Below, piece by piece: positions 47,101 through 59,583 of a DNA stretch of 64,000 nucleotides. The DNA comes from Vitis vinifera (taxonomy: Eukaryota; Streptophyta; Magnoliopsida; Vitales; Vitaceae). A program made the position numbers and the translations under genes. The notes beneath the pieces are model-generated. The model did not search any database and had not been told where the DNA came from. It saw only the letters and a program-made list of their open reading frames with translations. Each line of letters starts with the position of its first letter. Positions within the stretch are counted from its first letter, which is position 1. The stretch is taken from the NCBI RefSeq assembly GCF_030704535.1, contig NC_081820.1:24236001-24300000 (forward strand), read 5' to 3'.

Positions 47101-49173
47101 TTAAAAAATTAAAAATATATATATATATAGTTTTGGACATAATAATGAGTCCACTTTTCTTTTCAATTTCGATGCAGGTTTGAGTAACAGTGAAGCTAAT
47201 CTGCCCAGAGCCTCACATCCTCTCAAAGATTCTTTACAATGAAAACAATATTAAAAGGGCCCTAAAGGATAAAATGGTGACCAGTTGAGAAAGTTCCTTC
47301 TTTTGATCTTACACTAATAATTTATTTTTTCCGATGCCTCATCATACATTATATGCTTACAAACTTCAAAAATCATTGAAGCTAACCACCACTACTACTA
47401 CTACCACTTGCATCCTTATCACCTCAAAAAATCTTTTCTCCTTAGATTAGATTTAATTTTACAAACCCCATTTTGTTTTGTTTTTTTATTTGCATTGAAT
47501 TAGAAAAAAATATATTTTCTCGAGAAAAGTACAAGTATGAAAGATGTAATAGCATCATGGATGTGATGATTAATTACTTTGAATGTGGGGTATTTTTAAA
47601 ATTAAGAAGGGAAAGATTTAGGGGGGAAAACAGTAATAATAGAAATAAAATTTATTAATGTTATGTTTGCTTTAATAGAAATGTAGGGAAAAGAAATAAA
47701 TGTTAAAAAAAAAATATTTCTTATTATTAGATTTTTAAAAATGTGAAAATAAATAAATACCTTTAAAATTAGTTAAAAGTTTATAGATTTTTAAATTACT
47801 CAGCCTTTTTTGGTAGAGTTTTTAAAAACAAATTTTTATTTTTGAAAACAAAAAATAATTTTTAAAAATTCATAACACTGTTTAATCTTATTTTCTTAAA
47901 CTTATTTTTAGAAAGTGTTTTTTATTCTTTAACATAAATATAAGTTTTAGAAAATATAGTTAAACAGACTTTTAATTTATATAGATTAATTAAAATAAAT
48001 TTAATAAATTTGAAATAACACATAAATAATCTTCATTAGTTTTTCCAATCTATTTTACGTGTTGTACGGAGTTTCCTTTAAATTTCTCGGACTTTCCTTT
48101 AAATTTCTCAATAACCAAACATACTAAATGTTTAATTCCTACATCATAAGAATAAAGTACAAAGAGGGAAACTAAAACAAAAATAAAAATATTGAGAAAT
48201 TGGTGGTGATTAATTTTGTTTAAGAAAAGAAACCCCAATGCCTATTGGGAAAGAAAACTAAAAGGAAAATAATATATTTAGAAATCGATCATATTATTTA
48301 CTTGGTTTAGAAAGGTAGCCACAATCCCAATATGGGTCTGTTTGGCTAACAGGAAAATCCATCGTCCAATACCCTGCACCAACAGATAAAATTCTAGGCT
48401 TGTAGTACTTTCTCGGCAAAACCAATAAAAAAAATTGAGATGGAAAATAGCATTGAAAAAGCACTTTTTGTTATTCTTTTCAGAAAACCAAACCGGCTTT
48501 TCCCTTTCCCATTCGAGAAATTCATTCCATAAATGGTAATCGCATTGAATAATTTTTCATACATTAAAAAATAAAATAATTAAGCAAAATTAATAAATAA
48601 ATAAATGAGACTAGTACAAACGATCAAATACAAACCACTGTGGTCCGGCCCTAAATGAACCGAGCCAGCAGACCCAATGACGCCGTGAGCTCGAGCCATG
48701 GGTTGAACCCCGCGCCCATTATGGTCAATTTTCTGCATTTTAATAGACTGGAAAAGTTTTGCGGCTGTAACCAAAAAGCAAAATCTTTGAAAAATCTCAT
48801 AATCGGTTTCTCACGAGTCCCAATAATCACCGCAAATTACGCCTACTAAAAACCCATGGGACCCAAAAAAGAATGCCACTTTGTCATATCTACGCCCCAA
48901 TATCAAATACAAAAATAAATATTTATCTCATTAATTTCCTCGAAATTATACACTCTTAAAAAAAAAAAAAAAGAGCTTGCCTATTTATTATTTTAGATAT
49001 TATATAAACCCTCACTAAAAACTCAAATAAACACTAAAAAAAATATAAAAAAAACAAAAATAAAAAGGCATATGAGAAACTCGCCGATTTTTTTTTCTCG
49101 TTGGTACAAAATTTGCCGATTTCGGCAATCCAACAATCAAAAACGCTCACTCCAAACGAAGATTGCAGGGATT
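40651..49173. other. Gene-poor AT-rich region
   Basis: 8.5 kb in which I see no gene, RNA or intact transposon. There are microsatellites (TA at about 44131-44155, TTAA/AATT at about 42718-42742), partial MITE-like ends (for example AATATGTTTGACAATATTTT near 41565), and numerous homopolymer A/T runs. Short open frames are all low-complexity. Confidence 0.55.
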
Positions 49174-50199
49174 TCAGAGAACTGAAAGTGAATCAGAGGT
49201 AAATAAATCTCCGATGTCTTGAAAATAATCGTCCTCTAATCGCCACGATGATGATATGTCGAAATTTATCGGACTGTCTAAAAACATGTCACTGAAATCT
49301 TCGTTCAATATGCTTTCTGGTAGTATTGAAGTGTCTTCAAAGATTGAACCCGGAGCTTCGAAATTGAACATATCGTTTATAAATGGCAGGTCCATAGGTA
49401 GATAATCCACGGAGGAATCCCCTGTATTTGTCGTTTCTCCTTGGCACTCCTCTCGAACCGGTTGAACCGGTTGTTGTTGATGGGTTTCGGGGTTCTGGAC
49501 TGGCTCGGAGGATTCGGTTTCGTGAACGGGGTCGGAGCGGTTCGACGGCTCGGCTTCGTCGGTTGAGGAGGAGTGGGTTCTGAAGTGCAAGACGGAGGTG
49601 GGAGATGAGAGGTTGCGGGACTCGTCGCCGGATTCGTAGCCGGAAACAGCAGTGAGATTTATTTCCGGCTTAGGGGGCGGCGGAGGTGTGACAAAGTTAG
49701 TGAGAGCGTCGGGCCCACGTAGCTTGATTGCCGCGTTGTCGTACACCATTGCTGCCTCCTCGGCGGTGTCGTACGTGCCCAGCCAGAGGCGTACACGTCT
49801 CGCCGGATCTCTAATCTCCGCCGCCCACTTCCCCCACGGCCGTTGCCGGACTCCACGGAACTTCCGTCCGTTCGTCGGCGCGGCCACCTTCATAGGTCTC
49901 CGGCAGGGAGCCATCTCTCCCGCTCCGGCACCCCTCTTGCGCCCGGCCACCGGAGCGATGCTTTTAGACACCGTAGCAATGTTGATCTCGTTTGTGTATC
50001 TCTTCACGCGCTGACGACTAAAAAGCTCATCCTCTTCATCGCTGGAGGAGTCTGTAGCATCAGGGTCGGTGACTGATATCCGAACAACTCTGGGCACGCC
50101 GGAGTTTTGCTCCGGCGGCCTCCGACTCTGTCTTGTCTGCTTATTAGTAATGCTCCGATGCTCAGTGTACTTGATCGGATATAACAAACTCTGGTCCAT
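49174..50199 (-). CDS. CRF: Cytokinin response factor (CRF), AP2/ERF group VI
   Basis: Single exon, 341 aa. It is a nuclear transcription factor of the ERF family. Group VI is defined by the CRF domain, here about 38-74 ([20 protein letters not shown] then RVKRYTNEI), preceded by the TEH motif (PIKYTEHRS, 8-16). The AP2/ERF DNA-binding domain is at 113-169, with [30 protein letters not shown] and [10 protein letters not shown]; Ala and Asp at the two class-defining positions make it ERF type. The SPTSVL phosphorylation-type motif typical of group VI is at about 199-204. The acidic C-terminal third is a likely activation region. The start is the ATG at 50199: the frame extends 27 bases upstream only to a GTG. 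Family members are cytokinin-responsive and act with type-B ARRs in development and stress; which CRF this is cannot be decided here. Confidence 0.95.
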   Translation of the reverse strand: MDQSLLYPIKYTEHRSITNKQTRQSRRPPEQNSGVPRVVRISVTDPDATDSSSDEEDELFSRQRVKRYTNEINIATVSKSIAPVAGRKRGAGAGEMAPCRRPMKVAAPTNGRKFRGVRQRPWGKWAAEIRDPARRVRLWLGTYDTAEEAAMVYDNAAIKLRGPDALTNFVTPPPPPKPEINLTAVSGYESGDESRNLSSPTSVLHFRTHSSSTDEAEPSNRSDPVHETESSEPVQNPETHQQQPVQPVREECQGETTNTGDSSVDYLPMDLPFINDMFNFEAPGSIFEDTSILPESILNEDFSDMFLDSPINFDISSSWRLEDDYFQDIGDLFTSDSLSVL

Positions 50200-50227
50200 C
50201 TCAAACCACGCTTCGTTTCCCTTCACT

Positions 50228-50257
50228 TTAGATTGTCACTGTACTCACTATAAGCAT
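50228..50257 (-). CDS. Nine-codon upstream ORF in the CRF leader
   Basis: ATG at 50257, stop TAA at 50228-50230, encoding MLIVSTVTI, 28 bases before the main start. No other minus-strand ATG lies between it and the main start. It could limit or reset translation of the factor. The transcript start is inferred (TATA-like at 50512-50519), so its inclusion in the mRNA is likely but unproven. Confidence 0.45.
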   Translation of the reverse strand: MLIVSTVTI

Positions 50258-50511
50258 TGAAATCAAAGAAAAAACCAGAAGAAAGAGACCCTAAAACAAA
50301 TAGAGTGTGAAGTAGCAGCAGAGATGAGAAAAAGGTGGTCTTTTTTCCCCCTTTTTTTGAGACCCAAGAAGAAGAATAAAGATGGTTGAACAAAGCGGAG
50401 GAAACGTGAAGAAGAAGCCTGAAATGCAGAGAAATCTAAGACATGAAAAGGTGAAATCCAAAGGTAAAGTCACAGACTCACAGAAGGGAGATTGGGAGGG
50501 AGAAGTGAGGG

Positions 50512-50519
50512 ATATATAG
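50512..50519 (-). promoter_or_regulatory. Probable TATA box of the CRF gene
   Basis: The minus strand reads CTATATAT in the context TCTCTATATATCC, about 310 bases before the start codon. A leader of some 280 bases is implied. A CT/GA-rich stretch follows. Confidence 0.45.
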
Positions 50520-50869
50520 AGAGAAAGCCTTTGAGCAAAAGGGAAGGAGAGAGGGGCCTTGAAACAATACAAGGGCTATCAAAAGATACAGTAGGACGCC
50601 GTATTAGGAAACCTCCAATGACTTTCCGATCATAGGCTTGTGAAATATTAGAAGTCTGGAGAACAGGGGGAGAAAGGATGAGTACCGAAACGCTGAGATC
50701 TCTGTTTTATAGGATCCCAACAGCCGAAATTGGAAACACCGGAATAAGAATCCTTTTTTGCTTTTTTATTTTTTTATTTTGTTTTACGAAAACACTTTCC
50801 CTATATTTGAAAAATATATTTTTTTTATTTGTCAAACGGCCGGTCGGTACAGCCCACGATTCCGGCCAC

Positions 50870-51610
50870 CACTAGAAATCCTATACTAACCGCCGCATCC
50901 CCATTTACACCGCTGTATTACGACACGTGTTCCAAACGGGCCCGTGAAAATAAAGCCATCCAATGAGAGCTCATTGTGTGGTGCCGACTCAGCAGTTTAC
51001 TGTCTCGGACTGCGTGTGGCCGGTCACGTGAGCCCCACGATACCCGGCTCGGTCAAATTATTATCTCAGCATTTGTTTGACCAACTTAACAGTGTTTAAT
51101 TACTTTTTTACCTCGTTTAATCATACCTGTCGCTAGCTGTTAGGCACGAGTAAATCAGACCAATTCTCAAGGGCATTTTCGTCAAAGTGTCGGTGTTAAC
51201 ACATTTCTTCCTTGGCTGGCCAAGTGGGTAAAATTTCCTATTTATCTTTTTTTTTTTTCGTATTAATCTTTTTAAACTTACTTTTTACAGCTAGATTAAC
51301 GTGGCGGGCAACCTAGAATTCGCCGCCATTTATAAATCGGTTTTGTACGTCTCTGGGTTTTTTCTGTTTTCTCGTTTCTACTATCGAGATATGCGGAATT
51401 CCACTTTTTATTAGGGCGCGTGAGAGACGCTCTGGGTAAAAGGTTAAAAAGGTCTAAAATCCGACACAATACCGAGGCGTTTTAGGCGTTATCTTATGGT
51501 TAAATGAATTAAAAGGAGGATAACATTTTCACCTGTATTCCACGCATGTACGTGGCACGTGGAGACAACGTATGTCCTGACAACCACCCCCCACTTGTCT
51601 CCCTACCTGT
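50870..51610. promoter_or_regulatory. G-box-containing upstream region of the CRF gene
   Basis: CACGTG occurs in GACACGTGTTCC (about 50925), GGTCACGTGAGCC (about 51024) and GGCACGTGGAG (about 51555), with several ACGTGGC/GCCACGT-like relatives. G-boxes are bound by bZIP (ABF/ABI5) and bHLH (PIF) factors. The stretch is GC-richer than its surroundings, and the only gene it could serve nearby is the minus-strand CRF. Confidence 0.5.
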
Positions 51611-53270
51611 TACGGTAAAAAATACAGTGACGTAAAAGGTTTTACTTCTTACCATACCCAGTATAAACAATCTTGGCTAAATTTTTATTTTAATTAATTA
51701 ATTTATTTCAAAAGATTGTGGAAGATTTAGGGCTCCGATAAATTTTCCTAGGTGTCGTTGTTATATAGTTACTCTTATATTTTCTTTCCTAGTAATTAAT
51801 TATTAAAAAATAATACTTTTTTTTGGCAAATTCCCAAAACATTTTTTTTTTTTTGGTCTTATCTAATACGGGCCAAATTCTAGTTCTAGCCACATAAATG
51901 ACTCGAATATGGTACAAAATCATAGGCTATTTTTTATTTTTTATTTTTTAAATACACATTAAATTAAAAAAATTAATTTAGTAAAAGGCAATCTATAGAA
52001 TTTCAGTTAATAAATGCCATAAGATCTTATTTCTTTCCTCTTAAATTTTTTTCTTCAAATAAAAAAATAATTACTAAAATTTGCCCAAAATTTGTTTGTA
52101 GAGTACAGTTGTATTGTAGTGGTTTGATTAGGTGAGAACGTAAAACTAGGAAAATATTTTTTGAATTTTAATTTAATACCATAATTAAATTTTTTTTTTA
52201 AATCAAATGACATTCAATTCCTTTTTGTAAGTATTAATTAAAACATGGCACAAAATATCCATACAATAAGGCCAGATTTTAAATTAACTGCACTTCAAAG
52301 AATTTATACTTCTTTATATTAATTTCTAAATTCTTAAATATCTTCATGTCATGAAATCTCAAATGTTTTAATGGTATTTTTCAAAAATAATATTTCAAAG
52401 CTCTTAATGCAAGTATATAAATATTATCCGTTTTGAATTAAAAGGTTGTTCATAACTTTACAACACGTCTATATAAGTTTTTCAGGTCACGCGTTTACAT
52501 GATTAAGAGAATTTCACATTTATGTAATGTTAAAACACGTTTACATAATTAACATAAGTTTTTCACAATTTTAAAGCGCATCTACATGATTAAAAATAAT
52601 TTATATTTATATAATATTAAGAATTTTTTATTAGAATATTATATAAAATTTTGAAAATTCCATTAAATATGGAAAGCCAGTAAATAAAACCATTTCATTA
52701 AATATTAATGTTAAGAAAATATGGGAAAAATAAAATAAAGGGAAGAAATAGAAGAAATAAAAATAAGTAAAACAAAAAATAGATTTAAAGTAAAAAAAAA
52801 ATATTTTATATACTATTTAAAATCCATTTTACTTATTTTAGTTTTTTTTAAATAAATAATTTAAAAATATATTGATTTCCAACTAATTTTACTTGTATTC
52901 AATTTTTTTTTTTCATTTTTTTAAAAATAAAACCAAATATAAAAAAAAATTCATTTAATATTTTTTTCTTGATATTTTTTAAAAAACCAAATATATTTAA
53001 GATTTAATGAAGATTTTTTAAAAAAGAAAAAAAAACCAGGAATTTTAGGAATTTAAAATGAAGAAAATTGGCCTAGTGGGCCTAATAATTTGGATGCTCC
53101 AAACAAGACATCAAACAAAGAAGCCTCTTGTAAGTTTCTTTTTAATCCAAATTAATCTTACATTCATTCATCATAATTCATAAATAATTTCAATATCTCC
53201 AATAAATTAAAAATAAAATCCAACCCTAAAAGCCCCACAGAGTTTGGTGTTAACAACCAGTGATGATGAA
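51611..53270. other. AT-rich intergenic region
   Basis: No gene, RNA or defined repeat was recognised. Confidence 0.55.
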
Positions 53271-53700
53271 GCCCAACAACCAATCATTAATTGACACGTG
53301 AATAGTCGCTGCCGCTTTGGTCTCTACTGAAATTTGGTTTACGCACCATCTGTTTCTGTAAGAGATGTGTTTGGACCGAACTTGTATAAACTAATGTGCA
53401 CTGAAGGGTCAGTGTCACTTTTGTAGCCAAACAGGGGTAATGACTCGTGCGAGCATATCATTTGTAGCACGCGCCCACGTCAAATCGAGATGCACAAGAG
53501 CTTAATCGATGACGTGGCGTACGATCGTGCAGCACGTGGATCCACGTGGTGGACCACATTCGAGGTTTCTCTGATTGGGAATTTGCTCCACGGTTTTCCA
53601 CGTGGCATTTTGTAGTTGGTGTTGCTGCAGCTCCACCAATTGATTGTGGACGTGTGGTTTCCATTATCTCGCGGTAGAGGGAAACATCTGTACTTGTGCA
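53271..53700. promoter_or_regulatory. Second G-box cluster
   Basis: CACGTG at 53295, 53533, 53543 and 53599; the middle two are only 10 bp apart (CACGTGGATCCACGTGG, itself an inverted repeat centred on GGATCC). ACGTGT follows at about 53650. The segment is GC-richer than the flanks. It lies 3.1-3.4 kb upstream of the CRF start and has no gene on its other side for 10 kb. Open frames on the minus strand here are short and unmatched. Confidence 0.4.
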
Positions 53701-56700
53701 TAGTGAAGTTGTACTTTAATATTATTTTATTCCATTTGTTTATTTATTTTTCCCATAATATGCCCATGTTACTTGGATAGCGGCTACTCTCTCTTTCTCT
53801 CTCTCAATAATTTTTTTAGAGAGATAAGAAGTCAAATTTTAAATGTTAAGAAAATAGGCAATTGATATTACGACTTCCTAAAATTATGAACAAATTTTTC
53901 AATGAGAAGTCTTTGGAAAAGACCAATAACTCCCTTTGAACAAAAAATCTTAATTTTTTAAAATTATAAAACTTATTTCTAAATGTACAAATATTTTATA
54001 TTTTTATTCAAAAAAACTACTTTAACAACGCTAACGAAGTGTTTCAAAGTCAAATTACTTTAACAAGTATTTGAGAATATTTCAGAATATATTTAACAAT
54101 CGTTTTTTATTATTTAAAAAAAAATCCGACTGTTTTTCAAAATAATATGTATTAAAAAAATATTTTCTAAATTGTTTTTACTTATTTTTTTAAGTTTGTT
54201 AAAAATAAAACATTAATCATAAGAATTACTTTTAATACATATTTAAAAATATTAAAAACAAGTTAAAAATATTTCAAGTTTTCAAATTGGTTTTTGATGA
54301 AATATTAAAAAATAGTTTTTAAAAACTATTTTTAAAAACTATTTTTTATAATTATTTGAGAATATTTCAGAGTCTATTTGATGATTGTTTTCGATAATAA
54401 ATTTTTATTATTAAAAAAAAAGAGTTTGATTTTTTTTTTTGAAATAATATGTATTAAAAGAATAATTTTTTAGTTGTTTTTTAAAAATTATTAAAAATAA
54501 AACACTAAACATAAAAATTACTTTTAAAATATTAAAAATGAATTAAAAATATTTCAAATTTTCAAATTGGCTTTTCACGAAATATTAAATAACGGTTTTT
54601 AAAAACTATTCTTAAAAATTAAATTCTAAAAACATTTATCGAGCATGCCTTAAATATCTCGTATTAATAATTAATAAACGATGTGGGACTATAGCAATAA
54701 GCATTGAGCTACAAGTGAAGACCATAAACAAAACAACAAGCAATCAACTACACCATATACAACAACCACTGCAGCATCTTCATGCCAAAACATTTTGCCT
54801 TTGTTGTGTCTTCTCAAACAACCAAACGGCTAAGTACTTCTTCCTTATTTTATATACATTTATTTGCTTATATATATATAGAGATAAGTCAATGAGCATC
54901 AAGTCCAAGATCCCCTCTTTGATTCTCTCACTTACTATTCTCTAATCATCCCTTTAATCATGATTAAGATATTGGGCATGGAGCCCTAGTCCCCAGATGC
55001 CTTTGGTTCCAGTGTAACCGGCTGGTCCTCCTCCTCGTGTTTGCATGCATGCATTTATATATTATACTTTTTTTGGGGCTCATATCTTATAAATTATATT
55101 TAAATTTTCCTTTTTGCAAAGATGTTTTAGACTATATATTATTAATGTACAAATATACTTTTTGTTTTTACTTGGATTTATCTTTATATCCTGTCAGCTT
55201 TCTCTTTGTTTCTATCTGATTTAATTTCTATAATTGTTGGTCCAAATATAATTTTTTTTAGAAGGTGTATTGTGATTATTGATACATGATGTGACACAAG
55301 GTGATTGCATTGTTTCCATAAGTACAATTGAAATATTTTTTTGTAAACCCATGTTTTTCAACTATTTTAAAATAATAATAATAATAAGGCTTCGATACAA
55401 TTTATCCTTTTTTAGCTTTTGACGTATTTTAGATTTTTATGTCTTATATTCAAAACCCGACATTTTATCTCCTACAAGTATTAAATACAAACACTTTAAT
55501 TACAAACTCTTCGTAAACCTATAAATAAGATTTTTTTTTTGTTGTACTTTGATTCGAGTGCTAGTATTAAATTAAGATAAATTTTGAATTAACAACATCA
55601 AAGTGAAATTTCTCAAATGCTTTCAAAGTATTATAACTATTGATTTTTATTTTTTATTCTCGAAAAATATTCGTTGTGATTTTCGCATGTAGTTGTAAAG
55701 TTTGACAATTTTGAATGTAGGTAATAGATGGTTTTTTTTGTTGTATTTTCATCTTCCCTATACATTCATATGAAAATATATTTTATAAATAAAAAAATAA
55801 AATAAAATAAGAAAGTGAGCAGCCTTCTCAAATTGTGTGTAAACCAAAATAAAATTTAAAGTGAAAGATGGATTAATTATTTGTAGGAAGCATCGTAATA
55901 GTAGAAGAATTTCTCAAAAAAACCAAAAAATAAATTATTAATGCAAAGAAATGAAGAATTAATCCCTATGTTTCCCTAATTAATCCCAAAAAAAATTAAA
56001 TAATAATAATAATAACGGACAAGATCTATTCTAAAAAGAAGGGCCAAGGCCGATTGATATGAAGCATTATTATTATGATGTTGGTGTTGGTGAATGGGCA
56101 ATGAGAAGAACAAACCTTGCTCGGATTTTCATGGGAGAAAGAAAAATTAAACCAATGGTACTGAATCCAATACTTACAAAAATAAATAAATATATAAATA
56201 AACTGACAATTAAATTAAATTAAATTATTATAGCATCTTAAATTCCAAACAAGTCACAAGCTTCTCTTTGAAGCAAGAGATGTTGGTCTCTTTCTCTCCT
56301 TTGCTTGCCATCATGGTTTCTTCCTTCATTTGAAAGCATTTGATGCTCAAAAAAAAAAAAAAAAAAAAAAGTAAAACCATGTCATTCCTTTTATTAGAAA
56401 TAATATTTAAAAAATAATGTAATTTTGAAAAGTAAAGCTTATTTTCAAAAATAAAATATTCTATATAAAAAATAAAAATCTTATACAAAAAGTATAGGAC
56501 TAGTTTGTTCATATTTTTTAAAACTTATTTTTAAAAACTATTTCTTATTTTTTTAACTTAAAAACAATTTCTAAAACAAATTTAAAAAAATATTGTCAAA
56601 TGGACTCATTTTTTTCTTTTATTTTTAAAAACTGATGAAAAATAATTCTTATTTGTTCCCTAAAAATTATTTTATATTTCATTTTTATTTTTAAAAATTG

Positions 56701-59227
56701 TTTTAAGATAACAACGAACCAAATAATGTTAAAAAAAAAATTAAAACATATTTCTATTTTCAAAAATAGAAAATTGTTTTTAAATATCATCCACCAAATA
56801 TACTCATAGATTTCTAAAAACCATTATATTTTCAATATAAGGTTTTAAATTTTTTTTATATCTTATATAAAAGCTATTATTATATTTTATTTTTAAAAAT
56901 ATAAAACATCAAAGGTATAATAATAAGGTTTTGTTTGGATATACTTGTTCTTAAAAATTACTTTAAAAAATTCTTAAATTAGATATATTAAAAAAATTTA
57001 ATATATCAATTTTTTATTTAAATTTTAAAAATCATTATATTTTTAACATAAGCTTCGAAAAGTTGATTTATTTTATATAAAATATTATTATTAATATTTA
57101 TTTTTTTAAATATAAAAAAGTTTGCCCAAACCCAGACTAATTTATTGTATTTTAAAGGTAAGGTTTTCTTTTTCTTTTTCTTTTTTTTTTTCCTTTTTTA
57201 TTGTGGGCATGGTTTGATGAAGATATGATTTGAAATTGTGAAGATGGGCAACACAAGTTGAGGGGTATAAGCATATTTTAACATTTTAAAGCATATCTTT
57301 TTCTCTCTTGGGCATGTTACCACGCTCACATGCATGCCTCTCCTTTTCAAGTGAATAAAAAGGTCTAAAATATCAGAAGATCTTTTACCCACCAAACAAC
57401 CCATTCCTTTTTACCCAATGCTAAAAGGAAAATATTTAAAATTTAAAATTTTTCAAGAAAGTGCAAAATTTGATACAATAATATACTATATCTTTTCTTC
57501 TACCTTTACCTTTTTTAAAAAAAAAAAAAAAAACTCTTTTTAGAAAAAGAAATTAAAATGTAAATATATATTTTTTTTCCTAGTTTTTCTTATTCCTTTT
57601 CCATTCTTCCTTTAGGGTATCTTTGGTTATGGGAATTATTAAGGAAAAAAATGTTAAAAAAACGATTTTTTTTTTTTCATATTTGATTTCATAGTGAAAA
57701 ATATAAAAAAATCAAATATAATTAAAATTAATTAAGAAAAAACAAAAGTTCTATTTTTTCCCCTAGATTTTATTTTATAAATATATATATTCCCTGAAGA
57801 AATAAAAATTTACATTATTTTCCTCCCTTTTCTCTTTGTTCCTTTGGGCTATGTTTGATTTTCAAAAAAAATTGAAGAAAAGAAAAACTAAAGAGGAAAA
57901 ATGGGAGGAAAAAAAAGTGAAGAAAAATAAAAAATATGATAAATTAATTTTATATACTTTTTCAAATTCATTTCATTTATTTTTATTAATTATATAAATA
58001 TTAAATAATTTAAAAATGTGTAAAATTTTAACTAATTTTAATTATATTTGATTTTCTTTCATATTTTTTATAGACCATTTATTTGAAAAGGTAAGGGAAA
58101 TAAAATATGAAGGAAAATTAGAAGGAAATAAAAAATGAAATAGGTTAAAACCCAATAAAATATTTTCTAATGTTTCTTTAAAGTTATTTCCTTTATTTCC
58201 CTCTCAATAAAATGAATTTTATTTAAATTTGATTTTTTTTTTATATTTTTCATAATGAAACTAAATATAAGAATTTCTATTTTAATTTTTTTCTTAATAT
58301 TTTCTGATAACTAAACATAGTCATAGTGAAACTAAACACGAGAAAACTATCTTTTTTAATATTTTTTGGAAAGGAATAATAACTTTAACGCTCCGCTTTC
58401 AAATAAAGTCTAAAGGTTAAAAATAAAAATAAAAAAATAAAAAATAAACACCATGAAGTGGTGGTGGTAGCTGGCATGAATGATCTACGTCTTAATGTAA
58501 TTACATTGAATCTGGACTTTAACCTTATGATATGATTCATTCATTGACCTTAATCCAAAAAGGTCGGAATGAGAAGCAATTTTCAATCATTTCTTCTATT
58601 AATTATTAAATTATTAATTTTATTATTATTATTATTAGTTTCGTTGTTGTTATCTCGACGTGGTAGGCTGGTGATTCATTCATGGGATTATTGTAAGGTT
58701 TGAAAATTTAAACCAAGGATTAGATTAAGAATCATAGGGATCAACCTGAATTTAGCCATAATCTCATTATAACGCCATCTGTTTATACTACTTTCATCCA
58801 TTCTATAAATTAAACATGGATATGGTCGAAAAGAAATTCAAACTATTAGCAGATTTTAAGAAATTATAATGATGACACTCATCTCGGTTTTGAAAACAAA
58901 TATAAATTTAGAGTTTGTTTGATAATGATTTTAAAAAGTTTATGATGAAATATTTTTAAAAATAATTATTATATATTTTTTATAATAAAAGTTTGATTGG
59001 TAGTGTGTAATGTTTTAAATATATATATATATATAAATATTTTTTAAAAATAAATTTTATTTATAGTGGTTAATTTTAAACTATTCATTATATTTATACA
59101 CTGTTTTTAAAGTAATCACAAAAAATAAATAAAAACAATTGAAAATAAATATATTCTTAATAAATACCATCTTTTTAGAATAAAAAAATCATCAAACATC
59201 TTTGGAGTTTGGAAAAGAAAACTCTTA
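53701..59227. other. Gene-poor AT-rich region
   Basis: 5.5 kb without a recognisable gene. It contains degenerate family-2-like repeats around 54060-54330 and 54350-54640 (both with TTGAGAATATTTCAGA near the start and TCAAATTGG near the end, so a local duplication), a TA tract near 59020, and A/T homopolymers. Confidence 0.55.
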
Positions 59228-59583
59228 AGATCTGTTTAGTAACAATTTTTTTAAAATAGTTTTAAAAAATTATTTCATGATATTTTATATAATAAAACTT
59301 TGATTAGAAACTTTAAATGCTTTTAACTATTTTTAAATATATTTTTAAAATAATTTTTATTTCTAGTATTTTATTTTTAATAATTCCACATGTTTATGTA
59401 ATTATTTTTTAAAGTAACTCTTAATAAATAAATAAAAATAAATAAAAATTATTTTTTAAAAATACTTTGTTTTCTATTTAGAAAAAACACTTTGTTTTAA
59501 AAAATTTTATTAGCAAAAGTATTTTTCTAATTTTTTATTATAAAAAAACTATTTTGGATAACAAATGCCAAACAAACCCTTAG
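59228..59583. repeat. Long MITE-like repeat (family 2)
   Basis: Starts AGATCTGTTTAGTAACAATT and ends CAAATGCCAAACAAACCC, imperfect inverted ends. The interior follows the family order of 12514-12904 (AATAAAACTTTGATTAGAAA, TGTAATTATTTTTTAAAGTA). Confidence 0.5.

Noticed and set aside
50200-50226. Nine-codon extension of the CRF protein
   Set aside because: It begins with GTG, not ATG; the first in-frame ATG is at 50199.
53458-53701. Two overlapping minus-strand ORFs of about 70 codons
   Set aside because: They overlap in different frames, lack homology and coincide with the G-box-rich segment.
54771-54790. GCAGCATCTTCATGCC, similar to the start of miR172*
   Set aside because: Similarity ends after about 8-10 bases, and no GATGCTGCAT-like mature arm follows within the next 150 bases.
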